Of a DNA stretch of 64,000 nt, positions 1-11,087 are shown in pieces; the stretch's first letter is position 1, and the number at the start of each line of letters is the position of its first letter. A program made the translations under genes and the position numbers. The DNA is from Rosellinia necatrix (Eukaryota > Ascomycota > Sordariomycetes > Xylariales > Xylariaceae), in assembly GCA_021209875.1 (NCBI GenBank), contig JAGYVD010000010.1, positions 2,790,001 to 2,854,000 on the forward strand, in the 5' to 3' direction. Under the pieces are notes generated by a model that saw only the letters and a program-made list of their open reading frames with translations, was not told the DNA's origin and did not search any database.

Positions 1-1
1 G

Positions 2-1402
2 CCGTCCGACCTCAAGACCATCAAATGCACGTATCCCAACTGCCACAAGACCTTCAACCGGCCCGCCCGCCTTGCCGCGCATCTGCGATCTCACAATAAC
101 GAGCGCCCGTTCGTCTGTCCGTACCCCGACTGTGACAAGAACTACATCGAAGAGAAGCATCTCAAGCAGCACATCAAGGGCTCTCACACGGAAGAGAGAA
201 ATCATGTCTGCCCCTACGAAGGCTGTGGAAAGCAGTTCATGACCGCCACGCGCCTCCGGAGGCACCAGTTGGTCCACGAGGGTGAGGAGCGATTCAGATG
301 TCGGGATTTCCCGCCCTGCAACCAGAGCTTCCGCAAGCACCAGACGCTGCAGCGCCACATCCGAACCGAGCACCACCGCCAGTCGGCATTCCCATGCAAC
401 TACCGGGACGACGAATCGAGCCCTATCTGTGGACAGGGATTCAATACCGCCGCCACTTTGCGACGGCATCAGGAACGTGACCACGGGGAAAACCGTTTTT
501 GGTGCGATGAATGTGCCGCCCAGAAGAACGACCAGGGCGACGACAAGAAGGTGGGGTTCCCGACGCTGGGGCTTCTGCAAGCTCATATGAAACGTTGCCA
601 TGTCAACTGTATGTTTTGCAACAAGTCTTGCGATGGACGGGAAGAACTGGAGAGGCACATTGAATCCGACCATCACAAGCCCCTCGAGGAGCGTAAGATG
701 GTCACCTGTACGTGGCCAGGATGTACCAAATCCTTCACGCGGACATCAAACTTAAATGTGCACATTCGGAGCGCCCATAAGCGTGTCCGTTTTGTCTGTG
801 GCGAGTTTGACTTGAGCAAAACGGAAGACTTGGCGACCTGGTCAAATTCGCAAGGGTGTGGGCAGGCCTTCGGTCTTAAACTCGCCCTGGAAAACCATGT
901 GCGCTATGTACATCTGAGGCGCGACAGGCCAGAGCCCCGGGTTTTGGCGGCTCGGCCGCCCAGATCCACCGCAACGGCCGCTGCGGCCGATCCTACCATG
1001 CTAGAGCAGCTGGTGGGTGTTGGCGAAAAATCCAGGAGAACGATACCGTGCAGTTTCTCAGGCTGCCATCTGAAGTTCACGTATAGTGGCGAATTGGAGG
1101 CTCATATCCAAGAGGAACACCAAATAGAGAAGGCTCTTCTCGATAGTATTGGCGAGCCCGGCACGCTGTCAGGGCCCACGACGGCCTTCCAAGACGCTGT
1201 GCAGGGGATGACGGAATGGGAAATGGACTACGGTGGGGAGACCTTCTGGGTTGGGGCCGGCCCGAGTATGGAAGCGATGAACACCGGCACAGGTGGGATG
1301 GATGATGAATGGCTCCGGGATGAGGCCGAGATGAAGAGGCTGATTGGCCCCGATGAACTTACTGGCCTGATTGACCCATCACTGGGGTCGTCGTCCCTAT
1401 GA
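2..1402 (+). CDS. TFIIIA-like C2H2 zinc-finger protein (5' partial)
   Basis: The reading frame is open from base 2 to a TGA at 1400-1402, giving 466 visible residues; the start lies outside the window. It holds about ten C2H2 fingers in a row, beginning CTYPNC..H..H, CPYPDC..H..H and CPYEGC..H..H. Several fingers are degenerate, with long Cys-to-His loops, and an isolated last finger (CSFSGC) follows a spacer of about 45 residues. An array of nine to ten fingers with a detached last finger fits fungal transcription factor IIIA, the nuclear protein that binds the 5S rRNA gene promoter and 5S RNA for RNA polymerase III. The tail after the last finger is acidic and Gly/Met-rich. No intron is visible in this part. 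Another multi-finger C2H2 regulator is possible but less likely. Confidence 0.8.
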   Translation, partial: PSDLKTIKCTYPNCHKTFNRPARLAAHLRSHNNERPFVCPYPDCDKNYIEEKHLKQHIKGSHTEERNHVCPYEGCGKQFMTATRLRRHQLVHEGEERFRCRDFPPCNQSFRKHQTLQRHIRTEHHRQSAFPCNYRDDESSPICGQGFNTAATLRRHQERDHGENRFWCDECAAQKNDQGDDKKVGFPTLGLLQAHMKRCHVNCMFCNKSCDGREELERHIESDHHKPLEERKMVTCTWPGCTKSFTRTSNLNVHIRSAHKRVRFVCGEFDLSKTEDLATWSNSQGCGQAFGLKLALENHVRYVHLRRDRPEPRVLAARPPRSTATAAAADPTMLEQLVGVGEKSRRTIPCSFSGCHLKFTYSGELEAHIQEEHQIEKALLDSIGEPGTLSGPTTAFQDAVQGMTEWEMDYGGETFWVGAGPSMEAMNTGTGGMDDEWLRDEAEMKRLIGPDELTGLIDPSLGSSSL

Positions 1403-2426
1403 AATGTACAACTACACTCAAAAGTTTATGATGATACCCTTTGACTTTGAGACGGCGGATATGAGATTACGGTAGCCCAGATACATGACCGGACCAACTG
1501 ATGCGCAAATCGAAGTGTATAACAAGTATGGGCCGGGTTCAAACAGTCCTAGATTCCTACGGCCCGTGAGGTTCGCGAAGTCGCCGCTTGATTGGATAGC
1601 AGCTGAAACTGTTCTGGTTGGATCGAGTCTGTGTTTGGTTTCATCCCATGCAGTCGGTCAGCATACGCATCCTATATTGAGCACTAACGGGGAAATGCTG
1701 CCCTACCAGCATCGCACTTAGTGTACATACCTCGCTTAGCTATTCAATCCCACTCTACGGACTCACTCAATGACACTCGTCGGTACCTTAACAAGCCCCT
1801 GTGTAAACGTGCCGCGCTGGCAACAGGCGCGTTGGTCTTTCTATCACCCGTTCTATTCTAGTACCGCGGAGTCAGCCTCATGTTGGTTGGGCCCAAAACA
1901 CATAATTATCCTTCATACTCGGTGTCTAGCTTTGTTTAGATTGCAACTATGGCCTGATTGCCATTGCATCTTTTTTTTTTTTTTTTTAAGAGCTTAGTGC
2001 ATTTGTCACTAGCAAGGCGCAATAGGAGAGGTTGTTTCATTCCAGGCATCGTGGGTGGTAACCCGTGCTTGAATGTGTGACTCCTGCACATGAATCCTTC
2101 GCGATAGCTCGCGGCAACCAGACTGCTGGTCTGCCTGGTAGCTCGCTTCACATTATGAACCACTCCTATACCCTTGATGATATGATATATGGTGCAAAAT
2201 ACTAGGTATCTTCAGTAGAATGTATTATTTTAGGTTTGTCACCCATCTAGTCTTTCTGGACTTTGGTTTCTCAATCTGAACTTTCTTTTTTGTCCTTGGT
2301 CTTCTCGGCGTTCTCATTAATCTATTTTTCAGTCTTGCTCTGAGGTGTTTCCCTCCGGGGGTTTTCTTATTTACTTTCATTAAACTCCGATTGCCTCTGT
2401 TCATTGTAATCCCCTCGGGACCTATC
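1403..2426. other. intergenic, no gene seen
   Basis: Only short open frames without family resemblance are present. A T18 run lies at about 1971-1987. The stretch should contain the TFIIIA-like gene's 3' UTR and the promoter of the membrane-protein gene. Confidence 0.6.
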
Positions 2427-4893
2427 ATGGAGGAACGATTTAACCCTAAACGAGCCGGCTCGTGGTCTAGCGATACGACATATCACCCCCTAACCGAGGA
2501 TGACGATACAAGGAAGACCTTCATAAACTCAGACAACGCTGATGACGTAGGCGACTCGCGGGAACAACCTAAGATCGCGTTGACTAAACGATTCAGTTGG
2601 CTACACCCAATTGTTCATCTTTTGCCCGTCGGCGTAACTGTCGGTATCCTGCAGCTGAGCTTCCGAGAAATATACTGGGACGATGACACTCGTTACGACA
2701 CAAGATGGCAGGCTGTCCTGCAGTTCCCTGCAAAACTACACGAGATTCTCGTCGTTGGCTCACTTTCTGCTATGGTGTTACAGTAAGTGTCACCTTCGTT
2801 GAGGTCCCATTTACCGGAGATGGCTGCCTGACGAAAGGTTTACAACGGGGTAGACCTTACTCCTACCTCCCCATCACATAATTCACACATAGGGGGAACT
2901 TACTGACACATCATGTGATAGTATCTTCCGTCGTATGCTAGTGGGCTCACATGGCATACCTTTGGGTCTCATGGTGGGAGCTTTCCAGATCGGGTCGGCC
3001 GAGTATCTCATTAGCAAGAGTTACGTGAAGCCGTTCAGACATAGTCTGACGCACCGTCAAATCAAAACATTTTCAGTTGCACTGGCTCTCGGCCTAGCCA
3101 TCCTCTACAGTTTCCTTGTCGGCCCTGCTTCCGCCGGGGCCCTCATCCCCGTCCTTACCTGGTGGGACATGCGCACACCTTTCAACGACAGCCTCCCACT
3201 GACGAGCTATATTGGCCGATCCGCAGCTCATCTTTACCCTATGTCCTTACAGGAGTCCAACGTCGGCGTGGACTGCCTAGGCGGCGACTGGTATTATCAA
3301 GGCTGCCCCGCGCAAGGGTTTAATACTCTCGACGACTGGGCCTGGACGCGAGTACAGGAAAGAGCCCGCTATAACGTCACCGAGGGCCATCACTACAATC
3401 CGACCATGCCGAGCATATTCTCTGGTCGAGCGCAGAGGGAGATTGTGACTGCATTGGTAACCTCGCAAAACTCCTCGACTGCTGCGGCCCTGGCGGGAAC
3501 GCTACACTCGAGCGTGCTGACGTTAACTGACGCCTTTTGGCATTATATTAGCAGCAATATCGTGGGCAAGGTGAACGATGCTAAGCGCCCGAAATTAACC
3601 ATCTCCAAGGATACCCCGGTGTCAATCCCTTTCGTGCAGGTCCAATGCGCTACTTACAACTTCGAGGAAATAAGCCACGGCTACTTCACCCGAGACCCGT
3701 ATATCACGTTTGAAACCGGTGCCATGGTATATAATTTCTCACAGCGATCATCGAACGAATATTCGTGGAAGAAATGGATTGTTCCGGATGAGGCGTGGAA
3801 TTTCACCCGCCCTTTGAATGAAACCAGCGTCGTATGGGTTGACACTGCAGATATTAAGGGAACCCAAGATGAGCTGTTGGGCTCTTCGCTGGCCGCTGTC
3901 GTCACCGTACCAGCCCGTTATAGAAACAGTTGGGATGATCAGAGTAGTTTTACGTCTCCTTGTATCATCGACGCACGGTGGGCTACCACAGACGTGACAT
4001 TCGACACGGCCGATGACCTCGTCCGGACGAGTCTTACAGACTGGCTTGATTCCGGAAACCTGCTCACGGGCGACATCGATATGAAGGCGGCATTGTCCAA
4101 GTGGCGAATCAGCGATCCCATTTCCCTATCGCGTGGCTGGGCCGCAACGCTCAACTCGCTGGACCTCAAGACATCAGAGGACAGCATCTACTACGGACTG
4201 GGCTTCGTCGAGTACCTCATACAGCGATTCGTGCGGATAGGGACCGGGGAAGACGGCCGAAAACTGCTGAACTTCTTCCCGAGCAGCGGGGAGCCGACCC
4301 CTCGGGACATATCCAACGACGTCGCCATCGTCCTCGGCACCGTCGTGGCGGACTGGCTCTCGCGGTCGACGCTCCGAGACACGAGGTTCACGACCGTGCT
4401 GTCGGGCGAGGATGAGGGGAACGTGACGGCCGTCAACCTGCTGGCGCAGCGGTCCGTCGACGCCTTCGGCCCGACGCCGCTGGCGGCCTTCGACGGCCAG
4501 ACGGCCGTCGCGTTCCGGGTGCAGCGGTACGGCTGGGGCTACGGCCTCAACACGGACACGATCTGGTTCTCGGTCGTGATCCTCCTGGCGCACGCCGTGC
4601 TCGTGGCCCTCTACTTCGGCTACTCCTTCGTCTTCTGGTGCCGCGCCAAGGGCTGGACGAGCAACGCCTGGGGCAGCATCGGCGAGCTCGTCGCGCTCGC
4701 CGCCCTCTCGCCGCCAGCCGACGAGCTGCGGAACTCGGGCGCCGGCATCAACCGCTCCAAGACCTGGATGACGAGGCTGCGCCTTCGCGAAGTCGGCTCG
4801 GACCCTGCGCGTCTGGAACTGCTTGTCGGGACCCGCGGAGGTGCCGTTATACCGACTGCAAATCGGGTGCAGATAGATAAAGAGTATTCTTGA
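2427..4893 (+). CDS. Fungal multi-pass membrane protein of unknown function
   Basis: Two exons, 2427-2782 and 2922-4893, join across a 139-nt intron (GTAAGT donor, GATAG acceptor) to give 775 residues. The join restores a continuous stretch (VLHIFRRML) and the phase closes. The ATG at 2427 is the first in frame. The N-terminus is polar and acidic. Hydrophobic segments follow at about residues 57-78, 105-122 and 165-195 (FSVALALGLAILYSFLVG), and another lies near the C-terminus (WFSVVILLAHAVLVALYFG). The large middle part has many N-glycosylation sequons (NVT, NSS, NFS, NFT, NET), suggesting a lumenal or extracellular domain. The architecture matches a lineage-expanded group of uncharacterised ascomycete membrane proteins; no catalytic motif is visible, so I assign no function. 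It precedes the cyclase gene but nothing ties it to the pathway. Confidence 0.75.
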
Positions 4894-5507
4894 AAAATAA
4901 TTTTTTTTTTTAGGAATGATGTTAGGATGGATGTATATTATCATGGCATAGGGGACGTACCAAATTTGTCTCGCCATATATTTAGCAAACCCGTTAGTTG
5001 ACAACCATTTTCAATCTACCTGAGCAGAAGCGTCTTAGCCATATGAGCATTCGTATCAACATAGAGTGGTACGGAAAGATATGTACAAGACCCGGAATAC
5101 AATCTAGAAAGCCCATTATAACCCTGACCAAATCGCTATTCGCTCTTACTTCGAACGTAAACACGACTCTATTCCTCTTAGGATTAACACATCTTACTTT
5201 CAAGATCTCTCTGGTTCTTTACCGTGTGGTCTACTATCGTGATATGACTTTTTTAAGGAGATTTAGATCGTAATGAATGATTTGGGTACATGATCCCCTA
5301 CCTAAGTATCCAAGATAAACTACCTACCTACCCAAGGGAAATACACAAACACCTAAAAATAAGAAAATCCAACTCTGTCCTACCTAACCCGGATTTATCT
5401 CCTCCATCGGAGCCGGAGCGATATTCGAAGATATCGTGACATAAAAGTGCGACCATTTTCCCCTGCGACAATAATCCATACTAGTCAAGAATATAGCACA
5501 CATCATA
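4894..5507. other. intergenic, no gene seen
   Basis: A region between the tail-to-tail ends of the membrane-protein and cyclase genes. It is AT-rich with TACCTACC-type simple sequence near 5310-5335. No coding potential is seen. Confidence 0.6.
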
Positions 5508-7035
5508 TCAAACAGTCATTTCCGTCCTCGCCATATCCATGACCCTGAAATCCTTCTCCGGTTGGGGGAGCGGCTCGTCTGGCAGCGTCACGCTAGAAAT
5601 GGGAGCCTTGGGGGCTGCTACAGTAGGAGCAGCCGGCACGGTAGGAGTAACTTCTACTATAGGAGTAGCCTCTACCATAGGAGCAGTCTCTACAATAGGA
5701 GCAGCTATTGCGACAGGAGCGGCTTCGACGATGGGAGCGGCTTCTACGGGAGGAGCAATCTCTACCGGGGGAGTAGTCTCTTCGACGGGAGCAGCCGCGA
5801 CGGCAACAGCAACATCGTCGATGGTCGCGGTAACAGTAGAATCTACAACAGGAGTAGCCTCTTCTGTAAGAGCGGTCTCTACGGTAGGAGCAGCCTCTTC
5901 TATAGGGGTAGCCGCTACGATAGGAGCAGCATCGACGGTAACAGGAGCAGCGCCAACGGCAGCAGCAGCAGCTGGAGTAGCAGGAGTAGCAGGAGTAGCA
6001 GGAGTAGCAGGAGTAGCAGGAGTAGCAGGAGTAGCAGGAGCAGGAGCTTCAATAGTGGAAGCGGCGGCAACACCACCGGTAGCCCCGGCCGAAGCCGAGG
6101 CGGCCACGGCGGCGTTCGCGGCCACGGCCATGCGGCTGCCGATGTCGCGGACCATGTAGATCTGGCCGTACAGGTCTGTGACGTCGCAGAACATGCGCCA
6201 GATGGCCATCTGGCGGGGCTTGGCGCGGTCGAGGGCGGCGTCGCCGGTGCGGCGGGCGGCGTCGTCGAGGCGGCCGAGGGCGTCGTGGAGGCGGCCGCGC
6301 TCGTACTCGGCGAGGTCGAGCAGCGCGCGCCTCTGCAGGTCGGCGCCGCCGCCGGGCCGACGGCCGCCGGGCGCGGGCACGGGCACGGGCACGGGCACGA
6401 CCGGCGCGTACTCGGGGAAGTTGACCGAGTTGAGGTTCCCCTCGGCCGCGTCGCGCGCCACCGAGCCGCAGTCGTTGTACATGCGGCACATGGTCGCCAG
6501 GTGCCGGCACGCCGCCGCCGCCAGGTACTTCTCGTGCACGGTCGGGAAACAGTCGCGCCCCGAGAGCAGCGACGCGCTCATCGTGCACCCCACGAACGCG
6601 AACGAGTACGGGCACGACGTGTGGTCCGCCGACGTCGTCCGCACCCAGTGGAAGAAGCTGTCCGGGCTCGTCGTGTACGCCGTCGCGCAACCGCCCCCTT
6701 TCTGTTCTTCTTGCTCCTGCTTCTCCTGCTGTTCCTGCTGCTGCTGCTGTTGTTGTTGTTGTTGTTGTTGCCGCTGCAGCTGGAAGCGGTTGTTGTCCTC
6801 GAGCTGCGTGACGTGCGCGTGCAGGAACGTCCGCAGCTCGCGCCGCATCGAGAGGCGGTCGTAGTGGCTCGCCGTCGCGATGTACGGGTGGTTCGTCACA
6901 TACGTCACGAATTTGATCAGCGGGATCAGCACCTCGGCATAGCTCGCGTGGTCGATATCGCCGAGGTCGAGGCCGCCGCCGCTGCCGCCGCTGCAGGCGA
7001 GCTCCTGACAGGTGATGGTGCCGGCGTCCCCTTCC

Positions 7036-7067
<32 letters not shown>

Positions 7068-9323
7068 GAACGCCCGGTCGACGAGCTGGCGGAGCGCGTC
7101 CGTCCGGCTCTGGAATACCGTGCCGGCGCAGGACTCCATGAACTCGTCGGCCTGGAAGTTGAGGAACGAGATGACCATCATCTCGTACAGGAAGGACGCG
7201 GACGCGAAGGCGCCCCGCCGGTTGTTGCAGCTCGTCCACGTGAAGGGGATGATGTCGAAGTACTTGTTGTCGTCTTCCATGTTCTTGCGCGGGAAGATCT
7301 CGAGCCGCCGGGTGTGCAGCATCGGCTGGAACAGCACCGACTCCGTCATGGACGCCTGGATCTGCCACTCCGGCGTTTGGGAGAACAGGGGCGTCATCTT
7401 AAGGAGCTTGACGTGTTTGCGCCCGCGGACGGCTCGGGCGCGGTTGAAGATGGTGGCCGCGACCTTCTCCTCGGGCGACGGCGCTGCCGCTCTCCTGAGC
7501 GCCGCTAGGACGTAGCTGTCCCTGATGATTGTGGAGGAAGATGTGACTTTGTCGACCCAGAGAGGGGCCGGGCTGGAAACGTGAAAGGAGCGAAGATAAC
7601 CCGTTCCACGACCCAGTGCTGAGTTCACGGGCGATTCCAAGTCGGCGAACATCGAAAGCCGACGGGCCTCGGCCAGGATAAGGACCCCGTAGGCCGTTTC
7701 CTCAACTGAGGAGTTCCATGACCCGTTATCGTCTTGCCTGAGCATTGTCCATAGACAAGCTTGGAAAACGGTAACGAGTATCCTCGATTCTAAATCTTGA
7801 CCAAGAAGACCGGCTAGGCTCCCGCTGTCAACCAACACTAATAAGTCAACCAGCACCTCGACTAGGAGAAGCGCCGAGTATAGATGACTCGAGTTCTGCA
7901 TATCGCCGTAAGCCATCTGCCTTGGTTCGCATGGGGGAAGAAGGGGGGTTCTAGTTGCTTACCCATTTATCTTTTACTATTCCCTCATCCGCGTTCCACC
8001 AAAAGTCACATACGAATCTGCTAGTTGTTTGTATTTTAGAAGTGTATTGTGAAATATCGGGTTGGCGTAGAAGCACTTTGAGCGCATGGCAATTTGCGCT
8101 TAGACTGGGCTCTCGCTCCATTGCCGAAGTGCGGAAGTGACTTTGGGCGTTAAATTCTTTTATCATGTTATCTATCGGCAGAGGTTGTCCAAGGGACGTT
8201 GTTGACAAAATGCATTGGGCTGTGGTATCAAGATCGGCCTGAAGGCTTGGAGCTGTGTTATACTGTTAGAGGCGAACTCTTCCATGTCGCATGGCAATAG
8301 GAAGCAGACATACCGAAGCCAATTGCCCCATCACCACTTTCAAAGGCACTAAGCAACACCCGTGAGACATTTTGAAGCTCGGGGCACTCCATGTCCGACG
8401 CCGAAAACCCGGCCCGTGATAGGGTCGATAAAACCTGCGAAGTAATTATTTAGTAGCTGTATATCCAAACGGAAAATTCGATCACAAACCCATGCATACT
8501 CGAACTGTGTCGAGGGGTAGATGCTGGGTATGCCACCGCTTCCTTGGCCAGTCCCCTTCAGCATCGTGTGTTTTAGATATTGCTCTGCCTCGTCATCCCA
8601 CTGTGACACGTTCATCAGGTATGCAGCTGTTGACGAAGGTGAGGCCATCATGGAGCCCATGGATTTGTGGTGCGCCACATTGTCGAAATCGATGAATCCT
8701 ATTAACGCCTCAAGCGAGCGTAATAGCGGTGACCTTGCTGGGCCATATAAATATTCGAGCTGGAAACTCGGTAATTCAACAACACTAAGTAGATCTAAGC
8801 TCTTTCGTCCTTCGAATTCAAACGCCGCTGTGTCGGTCTCTTGTTCAAGATATCGTATAAGTGCGGGAAGGATAATCTCGTGGCCGACATGGTTGGTAGT
8901 CAGGGGCTCCCATGCTGTGAGTTGCGCGCGGAGTGATGTGGTTGCCTTCTCAATACGACTCTCTAGGTCGTGGTGAAAGGGGATGTTGAGAGGTTCTGCG
9001 AGATGTCGTTTGAGCGATAGGAGCGCGGCAGCGGTATTGAGAATGCCGTCAATCCGAGATCCTACACTGTGGCCCCAACTGCCATCTTCCGATTGGGCAG
9101 CCAGTATGTAGGCAAAACACTGAGGGAAAAGCCACTTTTCCCCAGAGCCATTATTGAGTGGCTTTCTAACGAGAGACACCCAAGCAGTATCGTAGATGGT
9201 ACAGCTCATAAAGCCGGCGCCGTATCGTTCGTCATATCCTTCAGCAGCCCGCTGAATAAGCGAGATCGCTGCGGCATTATAACTAGCGTGCCCGCTAGCC
9301 GCTGGTCGTTGTTTTGACTCCAT
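5508..9323 (-). CDS. Bifunctional class II/class I diterpene cyclase (CPS/KS-like)
   Basis: Four exons on the minus strand, 9323-8490, 8434-8314, 8252-7963 and 7895-5508, join with closed phases (introns 55, 61 and 67 nt) to 1210 residues. The family converts GGPP to copalyl diphosphate in the N-terminal class II half and then to an ent-kaurene-type hydrocarbon in the class I half. Seen here: a DGSWG motif, the PSSTAAYLMN..WDDEAE signature, a class II acid motif at residues 325-328 that reads DLDT (followed by TA) instead of DxDD, class I DEFME at about 665-669, and a second metal-binding motif in MYNDCGSVARDAAE. Two polyQ runs interrupt the class I half. After the usual family end (DVTDLYGQIYMVRDIGSRM) about 206 extra residues rich in Ala, Pro, Val and Thr continue to the stop. 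An in-frame ATG at 9392 would add 23 residues; 9323 gives the usual family N-terminus. The aldo/keto reductase gene is divergent. Confidence 0.92.
5973..6041. repeat. 9-bp tandem repeat inside the cyclase tail
   Basis: About seven copies of a 9-bp unit (GGAGTAGCA on the plus strand) encode Ala-Thr-Pro repeats in the C-terminal tail of the cyclase. Confidence 0.9.
6735..6770. repeat. polyQ-coding CTG/TTG tract in the cyclase
   Basis: A run of CTG and TTG triplets on the plus strand encodes about twelve glutamines plus a Q/E-rich flank, inserted in the class I half between DEFME and the second metal-binding motif. Confidence 0.9.
7034..7067. repeat. polyQ-coding CTG tract in the cyclase
   Basis: A second glutamine run of about eleven residues lies shortly after the DEFME motif. 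Both tracts sit where family members have variable loops. Confidence 0.9.
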
Positions 9324-9990
9324 CACGGACCTAATCCGAGCGGTCTCGATTAACGTAGGGTGGGAGGAAGGGCAATATTGGCATGGGCACATGCCATGAT
9401 AGCTACAAGGCCAAGATAGAGATCGAGGCTACGGTTATAAAGACAAAAAACTAACAGAGCATCGTGATCGGCCTTGCATCCATAGCCTCTCTATGGCATG
9501 TGACGTACCTCAGAGCGTTTTGTCGCAACAGTGGCCCCCCCGACCGGGCCGCCTCAGTTGCCCACGGGGCATATCCCGTATAGTTACATTACCGCTTCCG
9601 TAATACTTAGTCCAGTCCTAGAGTATAGATATGTATGATGCCATGCTTTAGCGCCTATGCCGGAAGGTGATTGGCCTGTTGGTCTGTATGTATTAACGGC
9701 CTCTCGGTCCCCGACTTGTTTGAGCGATGCCGAACACTGCCTTCTTCCAGCGTGCCCCCTCCTTTCCTCCATACCCCCTCCTCCCCCCTCACCCGTCAAG
9801 GGGCGAAGGTCTAACTTTTTCTCGACTTAGTAGATAACCCCGCAGCCTGATCCGCCTTCTACCCAGCCGGTTCATCCATCGCAAGCTGGGTATTTCTTTC
9901 ATCGCAACTGTCCAAATCCCTCTATTCCATCTCCTCGAGCACTTCGGAATACCGCCGTCCATTACCGTCAAGCTTTACCATTTGCCTATC
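9324..9990. promoter_or_regulatory. Divergent promoter of cyclase and aldo/keto reductase genes
   Basis: This 667-bp region separates the two start codons and must serve both directions. It contains long C/T runs close to the reductase start (about 9740-9800 and 9920-9960), typical of fungal core promoters, and one TCG-N5-CGA element at 9704-9714. No further gene is seen. Confidence 0.7.
9704..9714. promoter_or_regulatory. TCG-N5-CGA element (AflR-type consensus)
   Basis: The bases read TCG GTCCC CGA, matching the palindromic consensus described for AflR-type Zn2Cys6 regulators. It lies in the shared cyclase/reductase promoter. Binding is inferred from the consensus only, and the motif is short enough to occur by chance. 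Confidence 0.35.
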
Positions 9991-11087
9991 ATGTCTTTCC
10001 AACACCCCCGGCTCATGTTTGGTGGCTCCGTTCTTGGAGAGGACTACATTTCGGTAGAGTCCGTCGAAGAACTTCTCATCCTGCTCCAGTCGCTCGGAAT
10101 CAATGAGATTGACACGGCCGCCCTGTACCCCGTTCCCAATATGGGAGAGTCTGAAAGACTTCTCGGCCAGTTGGGCGCCGTCGCAAAAGGATTCGTCATC
10201 GGCACCAAGATCCTAGTCTTGAGTAAGGACGCCAACGGCACTCTGGAGCCCGCCAAGATCCGGGCGTCGCTGGACTCCAGCCGAGAGCGTCTTCGGCTCG
10301 ACAGCACCCAGAAGGTCGGCGTGCTCCATTGCCACGCCCCAGATTTCACCACCCCGATAAAGGACCAGGCCGCCGCCCTGGACGCCCTGCACCGGGAGGG
10401 GCTTTTCGACAAGGTACAGTTCCCGCCCCATTCCGTATCCACAGAAATAGTCGCGTAACTAACACTGCGGTCCGTTTTTAGCTCGGTGTTTCCAACTTCC
10501 CCCTGGACATGTTGACCGAATTCATCGAGGTCTGTGAGCGTGAGGGCTACGTTAAGCCTACTGTGTACCAGGGTAACTACAATCTGCTTAGCCGTGGCCA
10601 CGAGAAGCTGTTCCCGGCTCTACGAAAACATGGCATCAGATTTGATGCCCACAGGTAAGCAACCCCTTCCCCCCCCACAGAACTGACTGAAATTTTCGTA
10701 GTGTCGCGCTAACCCCTGTACTTTGGTAGTCCTATCGCGAGTGGAGTGCTCTCGGGCAAGTTGACCTCCGGCAATATCGAAGGCACGCGATTTGCCAAGG
10801 AAAACATGATCGGAACTTTCTCTAAGATGCAGTATGATAAGAAGGAGTTGCATGATGCCGTTAGATACCTTGACTCGGTGCTGGAGCCGACCGGCGTGTC
10901 TAAAATCGAGGCCGGCCTACGATGGATCTGCTACCATTCACAGCTTAGCCCGGAGGATGGTATCATTCTTGGCGCGAGCAAGCCGCACTATCTGAACGAG
11001 AACGTTGCGTCAATCCGCAAAGGGCCGCTTCCCGTTGAGATCGTCACGGCTATTGAGAAGGCCTGGGAGACCCTGTCAGCGCAGTAA
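9991..11087 (+). CDS. Aldo/keto reductase (AKR7/aflatoxin-aldehyde-reductase-like)
   Basis: Three exons, 9991-10413, 10482-10654 and 10730-11087, join with closed phases to 317 residues, a normal length for the family. These cytosolic NADPH-dependent enzymes reduce aldehydes and ketones on a TIM barrel. The catalytic tetrad is visible: Asp and Tyr in IDTAALYP, Lys in IGTKIL and His in VLHCHAPD. Further family segments are QGNYNLLSRG, HSPIASGVLSGK and the cofactor-binding GIILGASKP near the C-terminus. It is divergent from the cyclase, which suggests co-expression and reduction of a carbonyl made during diterpenoid decoration, or detoxification of an aldehyde intermediate. That role is inference; the family assignment is secure. 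Confidence 0.88.

Noticed and set aside
4174..5004. 276-codon minus-strand open frame over the membrane-protein gene
   Set aside because: Arg/Glu-rich antisense shadow of a gene with a clean plus-strand reading and a consistent intron.
5562..7508. Long plus-strand open frame opposite the cyclase
   Set aside because: It is composed of Ser/Gly/Arg and Leu runs that are the complement of the repeats in the real minus-strand gene, which has clear family motifs.
8268..8349. Stop codons between the cyclase exons, suggesting a pseudogene
   Set aside because: They fall in introns with good donors and acceptors; splicing restores the conserved VLSTLSRAGF..GDGAIGFAPSLQAD sequence in frame.
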